Shown piece after piece: positions 1 through 8,469 of a stretch of DNA of 53,047 nucleotides. The notes beneath the pieces were generated by a model that had not been told where the DNA came from, searched no databases, and was given only the letters and a program-made list of their open reading frames with translations. Source of the DNA: Alphaproteobacteria bacterium (GTDB taxonomy: Bacteria > Pseudomonadota > Alphaproteobacteria > Micavibrionales > Micavibrionaceae); contig JAJFGQ010000071.1 of the NCBI GenBank assembly GCA_021776075.1, positions 1 to 53,047 of the forward strand, read 5' to 3'. Each line of letters opens with the position of its first letter. The stretch's first letter is position 1. Both the position numbers and the translations under genes were made by a program.

Positions 1-229
1 TACGGTATGAGTATTTTCTTTTATCACCCTCTTCGATTAGTTTGGAGTCACCTATTCCAAAATACAAAGCTGACTTTTGTGAATTATAGACAAAATAAGA
101 GTCTTTAGATGTCTCACGCAACGCATCCATTCTCTCAAAAAAAGGGAGTTCTTTTTCCCCTTCATCTGTTGCCCAGAGTTTTTTTGCAATAACAAGCGCG
201 GTACATCCTGCAAATATCTGTAATAACAT
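1..229 (-). CDS. Unknown protein, 5' part only (runs off the left edge)
   Basis: An open minus-strand frame starts with ATG at 229, preceded by a good ribosome binding site (AAGGAG at 235-240), and stays open for 76 codons to the window edge. The first residues (MLLQIFAGCTALVIAKKLWA) are hydrophobic and could be a short membrane anchor or signal. The rest is polar (TDEGEKELPFFERMD...). I do not recognise a family. Support is the strong ribosome binding site and uninterrupted frame only; the C-terminal part is not visible. Confidence 0.55.
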   Translation of the reverse strand, partial: MLLQIFAGCTALVIAKKLWATDEGEKELPFFERMDALRETSKDSYFVYNSQKSALYFGIGDSKLIEEGDKRKYSYR

Positions 230-382
230 TGCGGCTCCTTTGTTTTCTATAATGTTTTTCGATCTGACATTAGGGCAGGCCGCCGAAATATGTCAATAAA
301 ATTCCGGGTGCAGAATAAAAACTTGCCGATTTGATGTGTTGCCCGGTGTATCTACCCCTTTATGCTGCGTTGCATGTAAAAC

Positions 383-411
383 TTGACATTTTGATCAGGA
401 ATCACGATTGT
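383..411 (+). promoter_or_regulatory. Possible sigma70 promoter for the DJ-1-like gene
   Basis: A perfect TTGACA at 383-388 is followed, 17 bases on, by GATTGT at 406-411, a poor -10 box. It lies 49 bases upstream of the chosen start at 460. The -35 is strong and the -10 weak, so this is a tentative call. Confidence 0.3.
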
Positions 412-459
412 CTTTTGCTGTTGCGCGTAATAAAAACAAAAAATCAGAGAGTAATTATA

Positions 460-1026
460 ATGAGTAAGCCTTTATTGGGAATGAAAGTCGCTGTTTTGGC
501 GGCAAACGGTTTTTGCGAACAAGACATGACGGAATCACAGCGTGCTTTGCTGGATGCGGGTGCCAATGTTCGTATTGTCAGCTCGGAGCAGGGGCTTCTT
601 AATGGCTGGAATGGTACGGCATGGGGACATCATTTTGCTGTCGATTCCGTTTTGAGCACGGCGTTGGGCGCAGATTACTCTGTGCTGCTTATTCCCGGCG
701 GACAACGTAGTCTGGATAAGCTAAAGCTGACGGCTCATACAAAGCGCTTTATTAGCAGTTTTATAGCCTCTTCGAAACCGGTTGTTGTGTTTGATGACGC
801 GCTACATATTATGATTATGTCGGATAACATTAAAGGCCGGACGGTGGCGGGACCGGACGACATGATGGATGTCGCTTTGCAGGCCGGTGCTTTTTGGGCG
901 GATGACAGCATTCATGTCGATGATAATCTTATGAGTGGTGTGTCCAACACCGAAACACGTTCCTCTTTTATTTCCGGAATGCTAAATTTCCTGACCTCCT
1001 GCGAAACGCTAATGAAAGCAGCCTAA
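460..1026 (+). CDS. DJ-1/PfpI family protein without the nucleophilic cysteine
   Basis: 188 residues with the class I glutamine amidotransferase-like fold of the DJ-1/PfpI family: an N-terminal beta strand (MKVAVLAANGF), the conserved early glutamate (E20 in FCEQDM), and the LLIPGG loop at 77-81. Family members normally have a Cys-His-Gly nucleophile elbow after PV; here the segment reads PVVVFDDALH (107-116), with Asp112 where the cysteine belongs. A protease, deglycase or amidase activity is therefore unlikely. I chose the ATG at 460 over an upstream ATG at 331 because homology starts there and GAGAG precedes it. The stop abuts the prfB start, so the two are probably cotranscribed. Confidence 0.8.
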   Translation: MSKPLLGMKVAVLAANGFCEQDMTESQRALLDAGANVRIVSSEQGLLNGWNGTAWGHHFAVDSVLSTALGADYSVLLIPGGQRSLDKLKLTAHTKRFISSFIASSKPVVVFDDALHIMIMSDNIKGRTVAGPDDMMDVALQAGAFWADDSIHVDDNLMSGVSNTETRSSFISGMLNFLTSCETLMKAA

Positions 1027-2143
1027 ATGCGCGCAGAAACAGAAGCAGTTGTAAGCGATATAAAAAGTGCGCTGGCTCTGCTGAGGAGGCATCTTTGACT
1101 GGGATGTTGCGCTCAGAAGAAAGGAAGAGCTGAACGCTCTTTGTGAAGATCCCGCGCTTTGGAACGATCAGGATAAAGCGCAGTCCATCATGAAAGAACG
1201 TACCGTTCTGGAGCAGAAGATAGAGGCTGTGACAGAAATTGAGACCGGTCTGAATGATAATGTCGGTTTGATAGAGCTTGGCGAGGAAGAAGGGGATGAT
1301 GATATTGTCCGTGAAGCCGAGCAATTTCTGACCCTCCTGAAAACAAAAGCTGAAAAACGCCAGTTGCAAAGCCTGCTGTCTGGTGAAGCGGATGAAAACG
1401 ATGCTTTTTTGGAAGTTCATGCCGGGTCCGGCGGTACGGAAGCTCAGGACTGGGCGCAGATGATCTTGCGCATGTATACGCGCTGGGCGGAGCAGCATGG
1501 TTATAAGGTGTCTCTTCTGGAGATCAGCGAGGGAGAGGAGGCCGGTATTAAATCGGCAACACTCAGGATAGAAGGCCATCAGGCCTATGGTTGGCTGAAA
1601 ACAGAGACTGGCGTTCATCGGCTGGTTCGGATATCGCCTTTTGATTCCAGTGCGCGGCGTCATACAAGTTTTGCCTCTGTGGGAGTCTCTCCTGTTATTG
1701 ACGACACGATTGACATCCAAATTGATGACAAAGATTTACGGGTCGATACGTATCGTTCCAGTGGTGCGGGCGGGCAGCACGTAAACAAAACCGATAGTGC
1801 TGTGCGTCTAACGCACCTTCCGACGGGCATTGCTGTGGCCTGTCAGAACCAAAGGTCGCAGCACCAAAACCGGGCGCAGGCCATGGATATGTTGCGTGCC
1901 CGGCTTTACGAACAGGAATTACAACGGCGCGAAGATGAAAAAGCCGCTGCACATGGTGCAAAAGGAGATATCGGGTGGGGGCATCAGATACGCTCTTATG
2001 TTTTACATCCTTACCAGATGGTCAAGGATTTACGCACAAGCTATGAAAACACGGCATCCTTTGCCGTTCTTGATGGCGATCTTGACGGTTTTCTGGAGGC
2101 GTCGCTGGCCCATGGTCTTGAAAAGAGGCAGGGTAATTCATAA
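1027..2143 (+). CDS. prfB: Peptide chain release factor 2, with programmed +1 frameshift
   Basis: RF2 ends translation at UGA and UAA. The first 23 codons (from ATG 1027) end in CTT followed by an in-frame TGA at 1096-1098. The main frame resumes at 1097 after skipping one base and runs to 2143, giving 371 residues (E. coli 365). The slip site is classic: a perfect Shine-Dalgarno AGGAGG (1084-1089), three bases, then CTT TGA C. Joining the frames restores the expected N-terminal helix (LLRRHLDWDVALRRKEEL). The SPF stop-codon recognition motif is at about 203-205 and the catalytic GGQ at about 248-250. This is an autoregulated intact gene, not a pseudogene. Confidence 0.97.
1084..1099 (+). promoter_or_regulatory. 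prfB recoding (frameshift) site
   Basis: AGGAGG, a 3-base spacer (CAT), CTT, TGA and C match the RF2 autoregulatory frameshift element, including the spacing between the internal Shine-Dalgarno and the slippery CUU. When RF2 is scarce, ribosomes pause at UGA and shift +1. Confidence 0.95.
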
Positions 2144-2240
2144 GATTGATACATAAAGTTATTGCGATAATTATTTCTCTATGTTTAATGACATCAGGGA
2201 GAAAGCCAATAAATAATCAAATACGGGGAATGGACTGTTG

Positions 2241-3344
2241 ATGATATTCTCATCGAAAACAGGGAAAACAGCGAAAACAGCGATTATTACGCCTCTTGTT
2301 CTTGTGGCTGCTATTCTTGTGCTCTGTATGAATCCTGTGCGGGCTGAGACGGAAACGCAGAAAAAAGCACTGTTTATTCCGACCAGTGCCTGGCTGGTTG
2401 GCCCTTCATCTGTCGGCGTGAAGGCGGGACAGAGTACCGGCGGTTTACCCTGTGTCATGGTCAATCAATATGATAACGGATTTCTGTTTCGTTTTTCCGG
2501 CGGCGGTCAAAAATTGAGGGCGGTTGCCATAGACTTTCGCCAACGGGCTTTTAAAGTGGGCAAGCGTTATGATGTGGGTTTGACTATAGCCCCTGATTTT
2601 AAACATACATTGTCTGCTTTGGCTTTTAATGAAGTGACCCTTATTCTCAACACGCAGGAACTAGAGGGATTTTATGACGTTTTAAAGCAAGGGAAACAGA
2701 TGGATTTGAAGATAGGGAAAAAAGATTTGTCTTTTTCCCTATTGGGTATGGCGGATGGCTTGCAACGTATTGAGGCTTGCTACAATCCAACAAAACAGAA
2801 ACCCTCGGCAAGACAAGCTTCTTCAGTGCCTTCACAGGGAAAGCTTATTCCCCTGCCGAACGAAAAGACTGTGACACCGGTGGCTCAAAAACAGGCTGCT
2901 GCGCCGACACAGGCGGTGGGTACTCTGTTAGATCAGGCTGCCCGGGCTTTGAACGATATAGCACCGGCGGCAGGCCCTTCTGTAACAGCCGGGTCGGTTA
3001 TAGCAGCAAATCCACGTGATATTATGGTTTCTCATGAACCGACGGTGAAGAAAGATGCTGCTTATTCAGCGACGATACGAAAGCGCTGGCGGACAATGCG
3101 CGGTGCGAATTTGCGGGAGGTTCTTGATGTGTGGGCGACTCACAGCAATACAAAGTTGATCTGGATGGCGGGTCAGGATTTTTCTGTGCACCGTTCTTTG
3201 AGCTTGCAAGGAACCTTCTCAACAGCGGTTCTGAGCATTTTGGAACAGTTTAATGAGGAAAAAATAAGGCCCGTCGGGCGGATGTACCGGGATCCTCAAA
3301 CAGGGGGTATGGTGCTTCTTATAGAATTGGACAGGGCATTATGA
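2241..3344 (+). CDS. Secreted protein: two-cysteine domain plus C-terminal TcpQ-like domain
   Basis: 367 residues. An N-terminal hydrophobic segment (about 16-30) with AxA-type cleavage near VRAET suggests export. Residues about 45-182 form a domain that also opens the next gene: a Cys at 71, the AIDFRQRAF motif near 96-104, GKRYDV, and a second Cys at 180. A Pro/Ala/Gln linker follows. The last about 90 residues (from KRWRTMRGANLREVL, then WATHSN and SLQGTFSTAV) resemble the TcpQ pilus-assembly domain, a small fold known from outer-membrane secretin partners. The ATG at 2241 is preferred to the TTG just before it; GGGGAA lies upstream. The exact role is unknown; a trans-envelope complex is an inference. 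Confidence 0.7.
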   Translation: MIFSSKTGKTAKTAIITPLVLVAAILVLCMNPVRAETETQKKALFIPTSAWLVGPSSVGVKAGQSTGGLPCVMVNQYDNGFLFRFSGGGQKLRAVAIDFRQRAFKVGKRYDVGLTIAPDFKHTLSALAFNEVTLILNTQELEGFYDVLKQGKQMDLKIGKKDLSFSLLGMADGLQRIEACYNPTKQKPSARQASSVPSQGKLIPLPNEKTVTPVAQKQAAAPTQAVGTLLDQAARALNDIAPAAGPSVTAGSVIAANPRDIMVSHEPTVKKDAAYSATIRKRWRTMRGANLREVLDVWATHSNTKLIWMAGQDFSVHRSLSLQGTFSTAVLSILEQFNEEKIRPVGRMYRDPQTGGMVLLIELDRAL

Positions 3345-3458
3345 TTGTGGATGTGGGGCGTATATAGCAAACATGCTTTGATTTAGATGTTCAGGGCTTG
3401 TATTGTTTACGGGGATAGTCGCGATAGGGTTGATATTAATTTGTCTGGAGTGGGAACC

Positions 3459-5774
3459 ATGAATATACGGAAATGTTTGTTGTCGGTGCTTGTGAGCGGT
3501 AGTTTTGTTTTACCGTTTGTGGGGTTTGTTTCTGAATCACAGGCGGCTTCAGGGCAGGCTTTGCAGCCGGGCAGCAATTGGGCTATTTCGAAAATTACGG
3601 GAAAAAAAGAGGGGGCAGATTCATATTGTGCCATGGCGCGCCGTTATAGTGGTGACCTTATTCTGACCTTTGCCCGGAACTCCCGTGATGAAAGCTCTGT
3701 TGCTATTGATTTCCAGAGGGAGGCTCTCTCCAAAACCCAGAGTTATTATGTGACTTTGAAGCCCGGTTTTGAACAGGACCGTTCTTTTGATGTTCATCCC
3801 GTTTCAGGGAAGGCTCTGGTTGTACGATTGGGGCAGGATTATGCTTTTTATGATTCGATGAATCGTTCCGGTCAGTTGACTGTTGATATTTCGGGTGAGA
3901 ATTATATTTTTGCCATGCCTGATTGGGCACAGGGTTTGCAGGAGTTGAATAGCTGCCTTGCTGTTTTAACGGAGCCCGCTGCCGGTAAGGATCCCGATCC
4001 CATATTTCAGGAAATACCACCTGTGGATTCCCCTGCCGGGGTATCGGGTGATATCCCGGACCCTGTGTTTTCTGCACAGGATACGCAAGCCCTGCGTGAA
4101 GAGAACGTCAGGTTGCGCAATGCATTGGAGCGTGAACGCCGGACTTATGAAGAACGCTTTATGAGCCACGATGAAGGCAGCAGCATAGTATCGGAAATGA
4201 CTGAGAAAATGCAGATCCTTGAACAGGAAAATATAGTCCTGCGTCAGCAAACGGTTTCACTTCCTGCTGTTGTGTCATCCTGTCAGGAAGAAACAGCAAC
4301 GGCGAATGCTTCTGCTGCCCTTAACCAGTCCATGAATCAGGATATGGCCATGTTGCGGGATGAAAATGAGTGGTTGCGTAGTGAAATCGAGAAACATGTC
4401 GGGCAGTTAGCTTTGTTGGAAGCTCAGGGCACTGGAAATGAGAGAAGCCAGATTGCCTCGGCTGAGGCCGCTACGATTAATCGCTTGCGTGACCGTGTTA
4501 ATGAGCTGGAATCCGAGAATGCGGACATGAGGCTTTCTCTCCGCGATATTTCAAGCGTATCAGGCACGCAAAACGGAATCATAAAGGTTTCGCAGCTTCG
4601 TTCTGTTGAAGAGCAGTTGCGGCTTGTTGAATCTGAAAGAGATCGTTTGGCGCAGAAGGTGCAAGGTGTTTATGAGGGCAAAGAAGACCATCTGTTGAGT
4701 ATTTCTACGGATAACTGGAATCTGGAGCAGGCCACACGCCGTTTTAATGAATCCGAAAGGGAAATTCGAAGACTGGGCGGGCAGCTCGAGCAGGCAAGGG
4801 CGCAGTGCACCCGTGAAAAACGGGAAATTGAGTATATGCTGTTTGATCCTGAAATCGCAGAGCAGGAGCAGATTGCCAAGCTGTTGGAGCTGGAAAACAC
4901 GGCGGCGCAGGCGACTGTGGCACTGGAAACGCAGACTACGACCTATGAGCAGCGTATTGCTTCTTTGGAGCAGGAGCTGTCTGCCAATGAAACCACCGTT
5001 CTGGATGCACAAAGCCGTGTTACTGCTATGCAATCAGAATTGGAAGAAGCGCGTTATGCCGCTCTCCAAACGCCGCCGGTGGAGTTTGAATCCATACGTC
5101 AGGAAAGAGATATGCTGGCTCAGCAGGTGTCTGAGATGCGGAGTGAGAACCATACGTTACAACGCTCCCTTTCGGCTATAAAACCGGCAGCAGGAGACAG
5201 TCGGGTTTCTTCTGATATCAAGCCTGCTATTCAACAGAGGCAACCGGCGGTTTCTGCTGCGCCTTCCGTTCAGTCTTTAGAGGCTCAGGAACAAAGTTTT
5301 GTAGAAGCCCGGCAGCTTATTTCTGCCCCTGAGATGCAGGAATTTCTAGGTCAGGCCGGCATTACAATTACGGATTCAGTGAAAGAGGTTCCCTCTTCAG
5401 GAGCCGGGTTTGTTGCTTATAGCTGGGATACGGGCGCATTATTTGGCAGTGCTGAGCAGAAGGTTATGGAATCCGACGATGCCTTTGACGGTTATGTAAG
5501 CGCCTATCTGAAAAAGACAGAATCCCGTTGTCAGGGAGATTTTGCGGCCGTTCCTGTAGCTGATGACGGAGCAGCGGGCAGCCGTTTTTCCGCTTATGAA
5601 ATAGCTTGTATCGGCCAGACGGAAAACGCTTCGGCTTCTCTGGTCTTTTTCAGCCGTGACGGACTTTTTACGACGATTGCTCATGAAGGCGGGCTGCAAG
5701 GCATGGATATTGCCATGGATGCAAGAGATCGTCTGTTGTCTATGCTTATGGGGACAAAAATAGCCTCTAAATAG
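3459..5774 (+). CDS. Secreted long coiled-coil protein sharing the two-cysteine domain
   Basis: 771 residues. It starts at ATG 3459 behind GGAG, with a clear signal peptide ending ...SESQA. Residues about 35-168 repeat the domain of the preceding gene (Cys57, AIDFQREAL, SYYVTL, GL-containing end, Cys166). From about 210 to 590 it is a long Glu/Gln/Leu/Arg-rich coiled coil with few prolines. A C-terminal globular domain of about 150 residues (from about 615) contains two cysteines (ESRCQ, EIACIG). I recognise no family for either end. It follows the TcpQ-like gene by 114 bases on the same strand, so the pair probably acts together. A periplasm-spanning or surface structural role is a guess from the architecture. 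Confidence 0.7.
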   Translation: MNIRKCLLSVLVSGSFVLPFVGFVSESQAASGQALQPGSNWAISKITGKKEGADSYCAMARRYSGDLILTFARNSRDESSVAIDFQREALSKTQSYYVTLKPGFEQDRSFDVHPVSGKALVVRLGQDYAFYDSMNRSGQLTVDISGENYIFAMPDWAQGLQELNSCLAVLTEPAAGKDPDPIFQEIPPVDSPAGVSGDIPDPVFSAQDTQALREENVRLRNALERERRTYEERFMSHDEGSSIVSEMTEKMQILEQENIVLRQQTVSLPAVVSSCQEETATANASAALNQSMNQDMAMLRDENEWLRSEIEKHVGQLALLEAQGTGNERSQIASAEAATINRLRDRVNELESENADMRLSLRDISSVSGTQNGIIKVSQLRSVEEQLRLVESERDRLAQKVQGVYEGKEDHLLSISTDNWNLEQATRRFNESEREIRRLGGQLEQARAQCTREKREIEYMLFDPEIAEQEQIAKLLELENTAAQATVALETQTTTYEQRIASLEQELSANETTVLDAQSRVTAMQSELEEARYAALQTPPVEFESIRQERDMLAQQVSEMRSENHTLQRSLSAIKPAAGDSRVSSDIKPAIQQRQPAVSAAPSVQSLEAQEQSFVEARQLISAPEMQEFLGQAGITITDSVKEVPSSGAGFVAYSWDTGALFGSAEQKVMESDDAFDGYVSAYLKKTESRCQGDFAAVPVADDGAAGSRFSAYEIACIGQTENASASLVFFSRDGLFTTIAHEGGLQGMDIAMDARDRLLSMLMGTKIASK

Positions 5775-5992
5775 CTTCTAACTAATTGATTTTATGTTTC
5801 TTTGTGGGTGGGGCTGTGTGCTTTCCCTGACTTCTGCTTGTCTAATAGAAAAAATTTATTTCAAATTTTATTAAAATTGTAAATCACTTGGTAACCATTT
5901 GAGATGTAAATTGAAAATAGAGCCTCGATTATCTTTTGTTAACTTTATAGAGGCATTATGTATTGGCGAGTATGTGAGAGGGTTTTTAATTT
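5775..5992. other. Intergenic region, AT-rich
   Basis: 218 bases between the coiled-coil gene and the GGDEF/EAL gene. It contains A/T runs around 5850-5885 but no ORF, no convincing terminator and no promoter I can defend. Confidence 0.5.
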
Positions 5993-7744
5993 ATGTCAGA
6001 CGTTTGGTTTCAGCATCTATCCACGACCTTGTCCAAAAACGGTTTGGTAGCCTATATCTGGGATGCCAATGAAGACCGCTTTCAGTGGAAAGGTGACATG
6101 CGTGAGCTTTTTGGGACGGAGACTCTGGATTTGCCTTTGTCGAGCCGTCAGTTTCATCAAATGATTAACCCCCAACAGGTACCTCATCGTTTAACTTGGA
6201 TTCATGAGATTTTAGATGGTCCTGTCATGATGGAGCATTCTGAATCTTTCTATAAGCTACGACGCGCTAATGGATCGCAGGTCGACATAGAAGAAACAGC
6301 CACTTTATACGAAGATGAAGCAACCGGTCACAAAACACTGTGCGGTTTTCTGAAGCTTTCTGATCGGGATCAATTGAAAGCAGAGTCTGCTTTAGAAACA
6401 GAAGCCGTGAGCGATGCGGGTATGACTCACTATGGTCGCTTGTCTTTGCAGCACAAAATAGAAGAATTGCGGGAAGGGGATTCATCTAAAATGGAAAGAG
6501 GCGCCTATCTTCTTGTTGTTGGTATAGACAGGCTGTCTATGCTGAACGATGCTTTTGGCGCGCGTTATGCCGATGAGGTGATTGAAAAGACAGGTGCCAG
6601 ATTGCGCCAAATTGCGGGAGAGGCCGCTTATGTCACACGTGTTGATGGTGATGTGTTTGGTGTTTTCTTTCCCAAGGCGTTGCAGAATGAAATGGTGGCT
6701 GTAGCCACGCATATGTTGAATCATTTTTATAATACACCGTTACAGATGAGTACGGGAGCTGCCGGTGTCAGCGTTTCTATTGGCGGCATTTCTGTTGATC
6801 ATAAAAGGGTGCGGGATGCGGCTTCCCTTTTAACCAAAGCAGAAATGGCTTTGAGGTCTGCGAAAGACAAGGGGCGCGGTTGTTTTGTTTCTTATGATGA
6901 AGAGGCTGACAATAGCTCCACTAATCGTCTGCTGTTAAAATCGGGCGATGACTTTCTCTGCGCATTGAAAGAAAACCGTGTCAAGCTTGCTTTCCAGCCT
7001 GTGGTGAATTCAAAAACGCAGGATGTCTCTTTCCATGAATGTTTGATCCGTATGCTGGATCGGGATGGCCAATTGCATTCTGCTGCCCAGTTCTATCCGG
7101 CTGTTGAGAAGTTGGGGCTGGGGCGATTGGTGGATCAGTTCGCGTTGCGGAAAGCAGTGCAGGAATTAAATTTATTTCCGGATCTTCGTTTGTCGGTCAA
7201 TGTTTCTCACTTGACGCTGGCCAATAAAAACTGGTTGCGGGAGCTTGTTGTTTCTTTGCGTGATCGACCCAGTGTAGCGCGACGCCTGATTGTTGAGATC
7301 ACAGAAAGTACGGTTATGGATGATCTGGCGAGAACAACGCGGATTGTCAGGACATTACAGGACCTAGGTTGTCGTGTGGCACTGGATGATTTTGGTTCGG
7401 GTTATACTTCTTTTTCACAACTCAAAGACCTTGATCTTGACCTGGTTAAGATAGATCAGGATTTTGTAAGGAACAGGGAACAGGGGCAGAACCGTTTATT
7501 TATTAAAACGCTGCAATCTCTTGCGGATGGTATGAATATAGAAACCGTGGGAGAAGGGGCGGAGACCATGGCCGATGCTAAAATGCTGGAGGAGGATGGC
7601 GTTCATCATATTCAGGGTTATGTGTTTGGCTTTCCGCAGGTTGAACGTGTCTGGTTGCCCAAAGATCATGTTTTCCGTCGGTTTTCCGAAGAAAAGAAGA
7701 CAGAAGGCGCGGACACTGAAGAGGATATGGTCGCTGCTCAATAG
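5993..7744 (+). CDS. PAS-GGDEF-EAL regulator with degenerate GGDEF
   Basis: 583 residues. The N-terminal about 125 residues look PAS-like (AYIWDANEDRFQWKGDM). A GGDEF-type domain (about 165-305) has DGDVF at 218-222 in place of GGDEF, so diguanylate cyclase activity is unlikely. The C-terminal EAL-type domain (about 318-565) has ECL at 349-351 in place of EAL but keeps the other metal and catalytic signatures: NVS, EITES, LDDFGSG, VKID, the GEGAET glutamate and QGYVFG. It could still be a c-di-GMP phosphodiesterase. There is no signal peptide or membrane segment, so it is cytoplasmic. It is the first of two EAL proteins in this window. Confidence 0.88.
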   Translation: MSDVWFQHLSTTLSKNGLVAYIWDANEDRFQWKGDMRELFGTETLDLPLSSRQFHQMINPQQVPHRLTWIHEILDGPVMMEHSESFYKLRRANGSQVDIEETATLYEDEATGHKTLCGFLKLSDRDQLKAESALETEAVSDAGMTHYGRLSLQHKIEELREGDSSKMERGAYLLVVGIDRLSMLNDAFGARYADEVIEKTGARLRQIAGEAAYVTRVDGDVFGVFFPKALQNEMVAVATHMLNHFYNTPLQMSTGAAGVSVSIGGISVDHKRVRDAASLLTKAEMALRSAKDKGRGCFVSYDEEADNSSTNRLLLKSGDDFLCALKENRVKLAFQPVVNSKTQDVSFHECLIRMLDRDGQLHSAAQFYPAVEKLGLGRLVDQFALRKAVQELNLFPDLRLSVNVSHLTLANKNWLRELVVSLRDRPSVARRLIVEITESTVMDDLARTTRIVRTLQDLGCRVALDDFGSGYTSFSQLKDLDLDLVKIDQDFVRNREQGQNRLFIKTLQSLADGMNIETVGEGAETMADAKMLEEDGVHHIQGYVFGFPQVERVWLPKDHVFRRFSEEKKTEGADTEEDMVAAQ

Positions 7745-7771
7745 GCAGCATAACGACCTCAGTGGTTTTTG

Positions 7772-8353
7772 TTATGCCCGTCCGTTCAGACGTTCTATTT
7801 CTTTTTTCATGGCAGCAATGGTTTGTTTCAACTCATGGACGGTATCTGACTCTGCGCCGTTTTGAGAGGCCTCTTGTTGCTGTCCGGCGATCGGAGACCA
7901 TGCCTGCATAGCATTTTCAAACATACTCATGTTTTTTTTTGCGAGTTCTTCCATGGCAGAAACTGGATTCATTATACCGCCGAAAGGTTGCCCCATTTGT
8001 GCACGGAATTGTTCCTGATTTTTTGTAAATGTATCAATTGTTTGCTCCAGATAATTTGGCAGCAGCGAGTCCATGTTTTCGTCATAGAAACCGATCAATT
8101 GCCGTAGAAAGGGTATAGGCAAAAGGTTCTGGCCTTCTTTGCCTTCCTGATCAACAATAATTTGCGTCAGAACCTGACGGGTCAGGTCGTTGCCTGATTT
8201 GGCATCGTAAACAACAAAATCATGGCCTTCTTTGACCATGATACATAAATCATCAAGCGTGACATAGCTGCTCCGGCCCGTATCATACAAGCGGCGGTTA
8301 GCATATTTCTTTATGACGGTTGGCCCATCCTGCTTCTTTTTCGCAGTAGACAT
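7772..8353 (-). CDS. phaR: Polyhydroxyalkanoate synthesis repressor PhaR
   Basis: 193 residues. The N-terminal half is the PHB/PHA accumulation regulator DNA-binding domain, with the conserved opening VIKKYANRRLYDTGRSSYVT followed by LTRQVLTQIIVDQE. The C-terminal half is helical and Gln/Glu-rich. In the family this protein binds both DNA and PHA granules and represses phasin and pha genes until granules form. It is divergent from the phaC gene 116 bases away, so the shared spacer probably holds its operator. It is convergent with the upstream GGDEF/EAL gene. Confidence 0.95.
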   Translation of the reverse strand: MSTAKKKQDGPTVIKKYANRRLYDTGRSSYVTLDDLCIMVKEGHDFVVYDAKSGNDLTRQVLTQIIVDQEGKEGQNLLPIPFLRQLIGFYDENMDSLLPNYLEQTIDTFTKNQEQFRAQMGQPFGGIMNPVSAMEELAKKNMSMFENAMQAWSPIAGQQQEASQNGAESDTVHELKQTIAAMKKEIERLNGRA

Positions 8354-8469
8354 TTTGCACCTGCCTTTGTGACGTTGTGTATGTGAAAATTGCCCCCATT
8401 ATGCACAATTTTTGCGCTGCGAAAAGAGTTTCTGTGGATAAATTTTGTCGCAGGTCTTAGCATGGCTGT

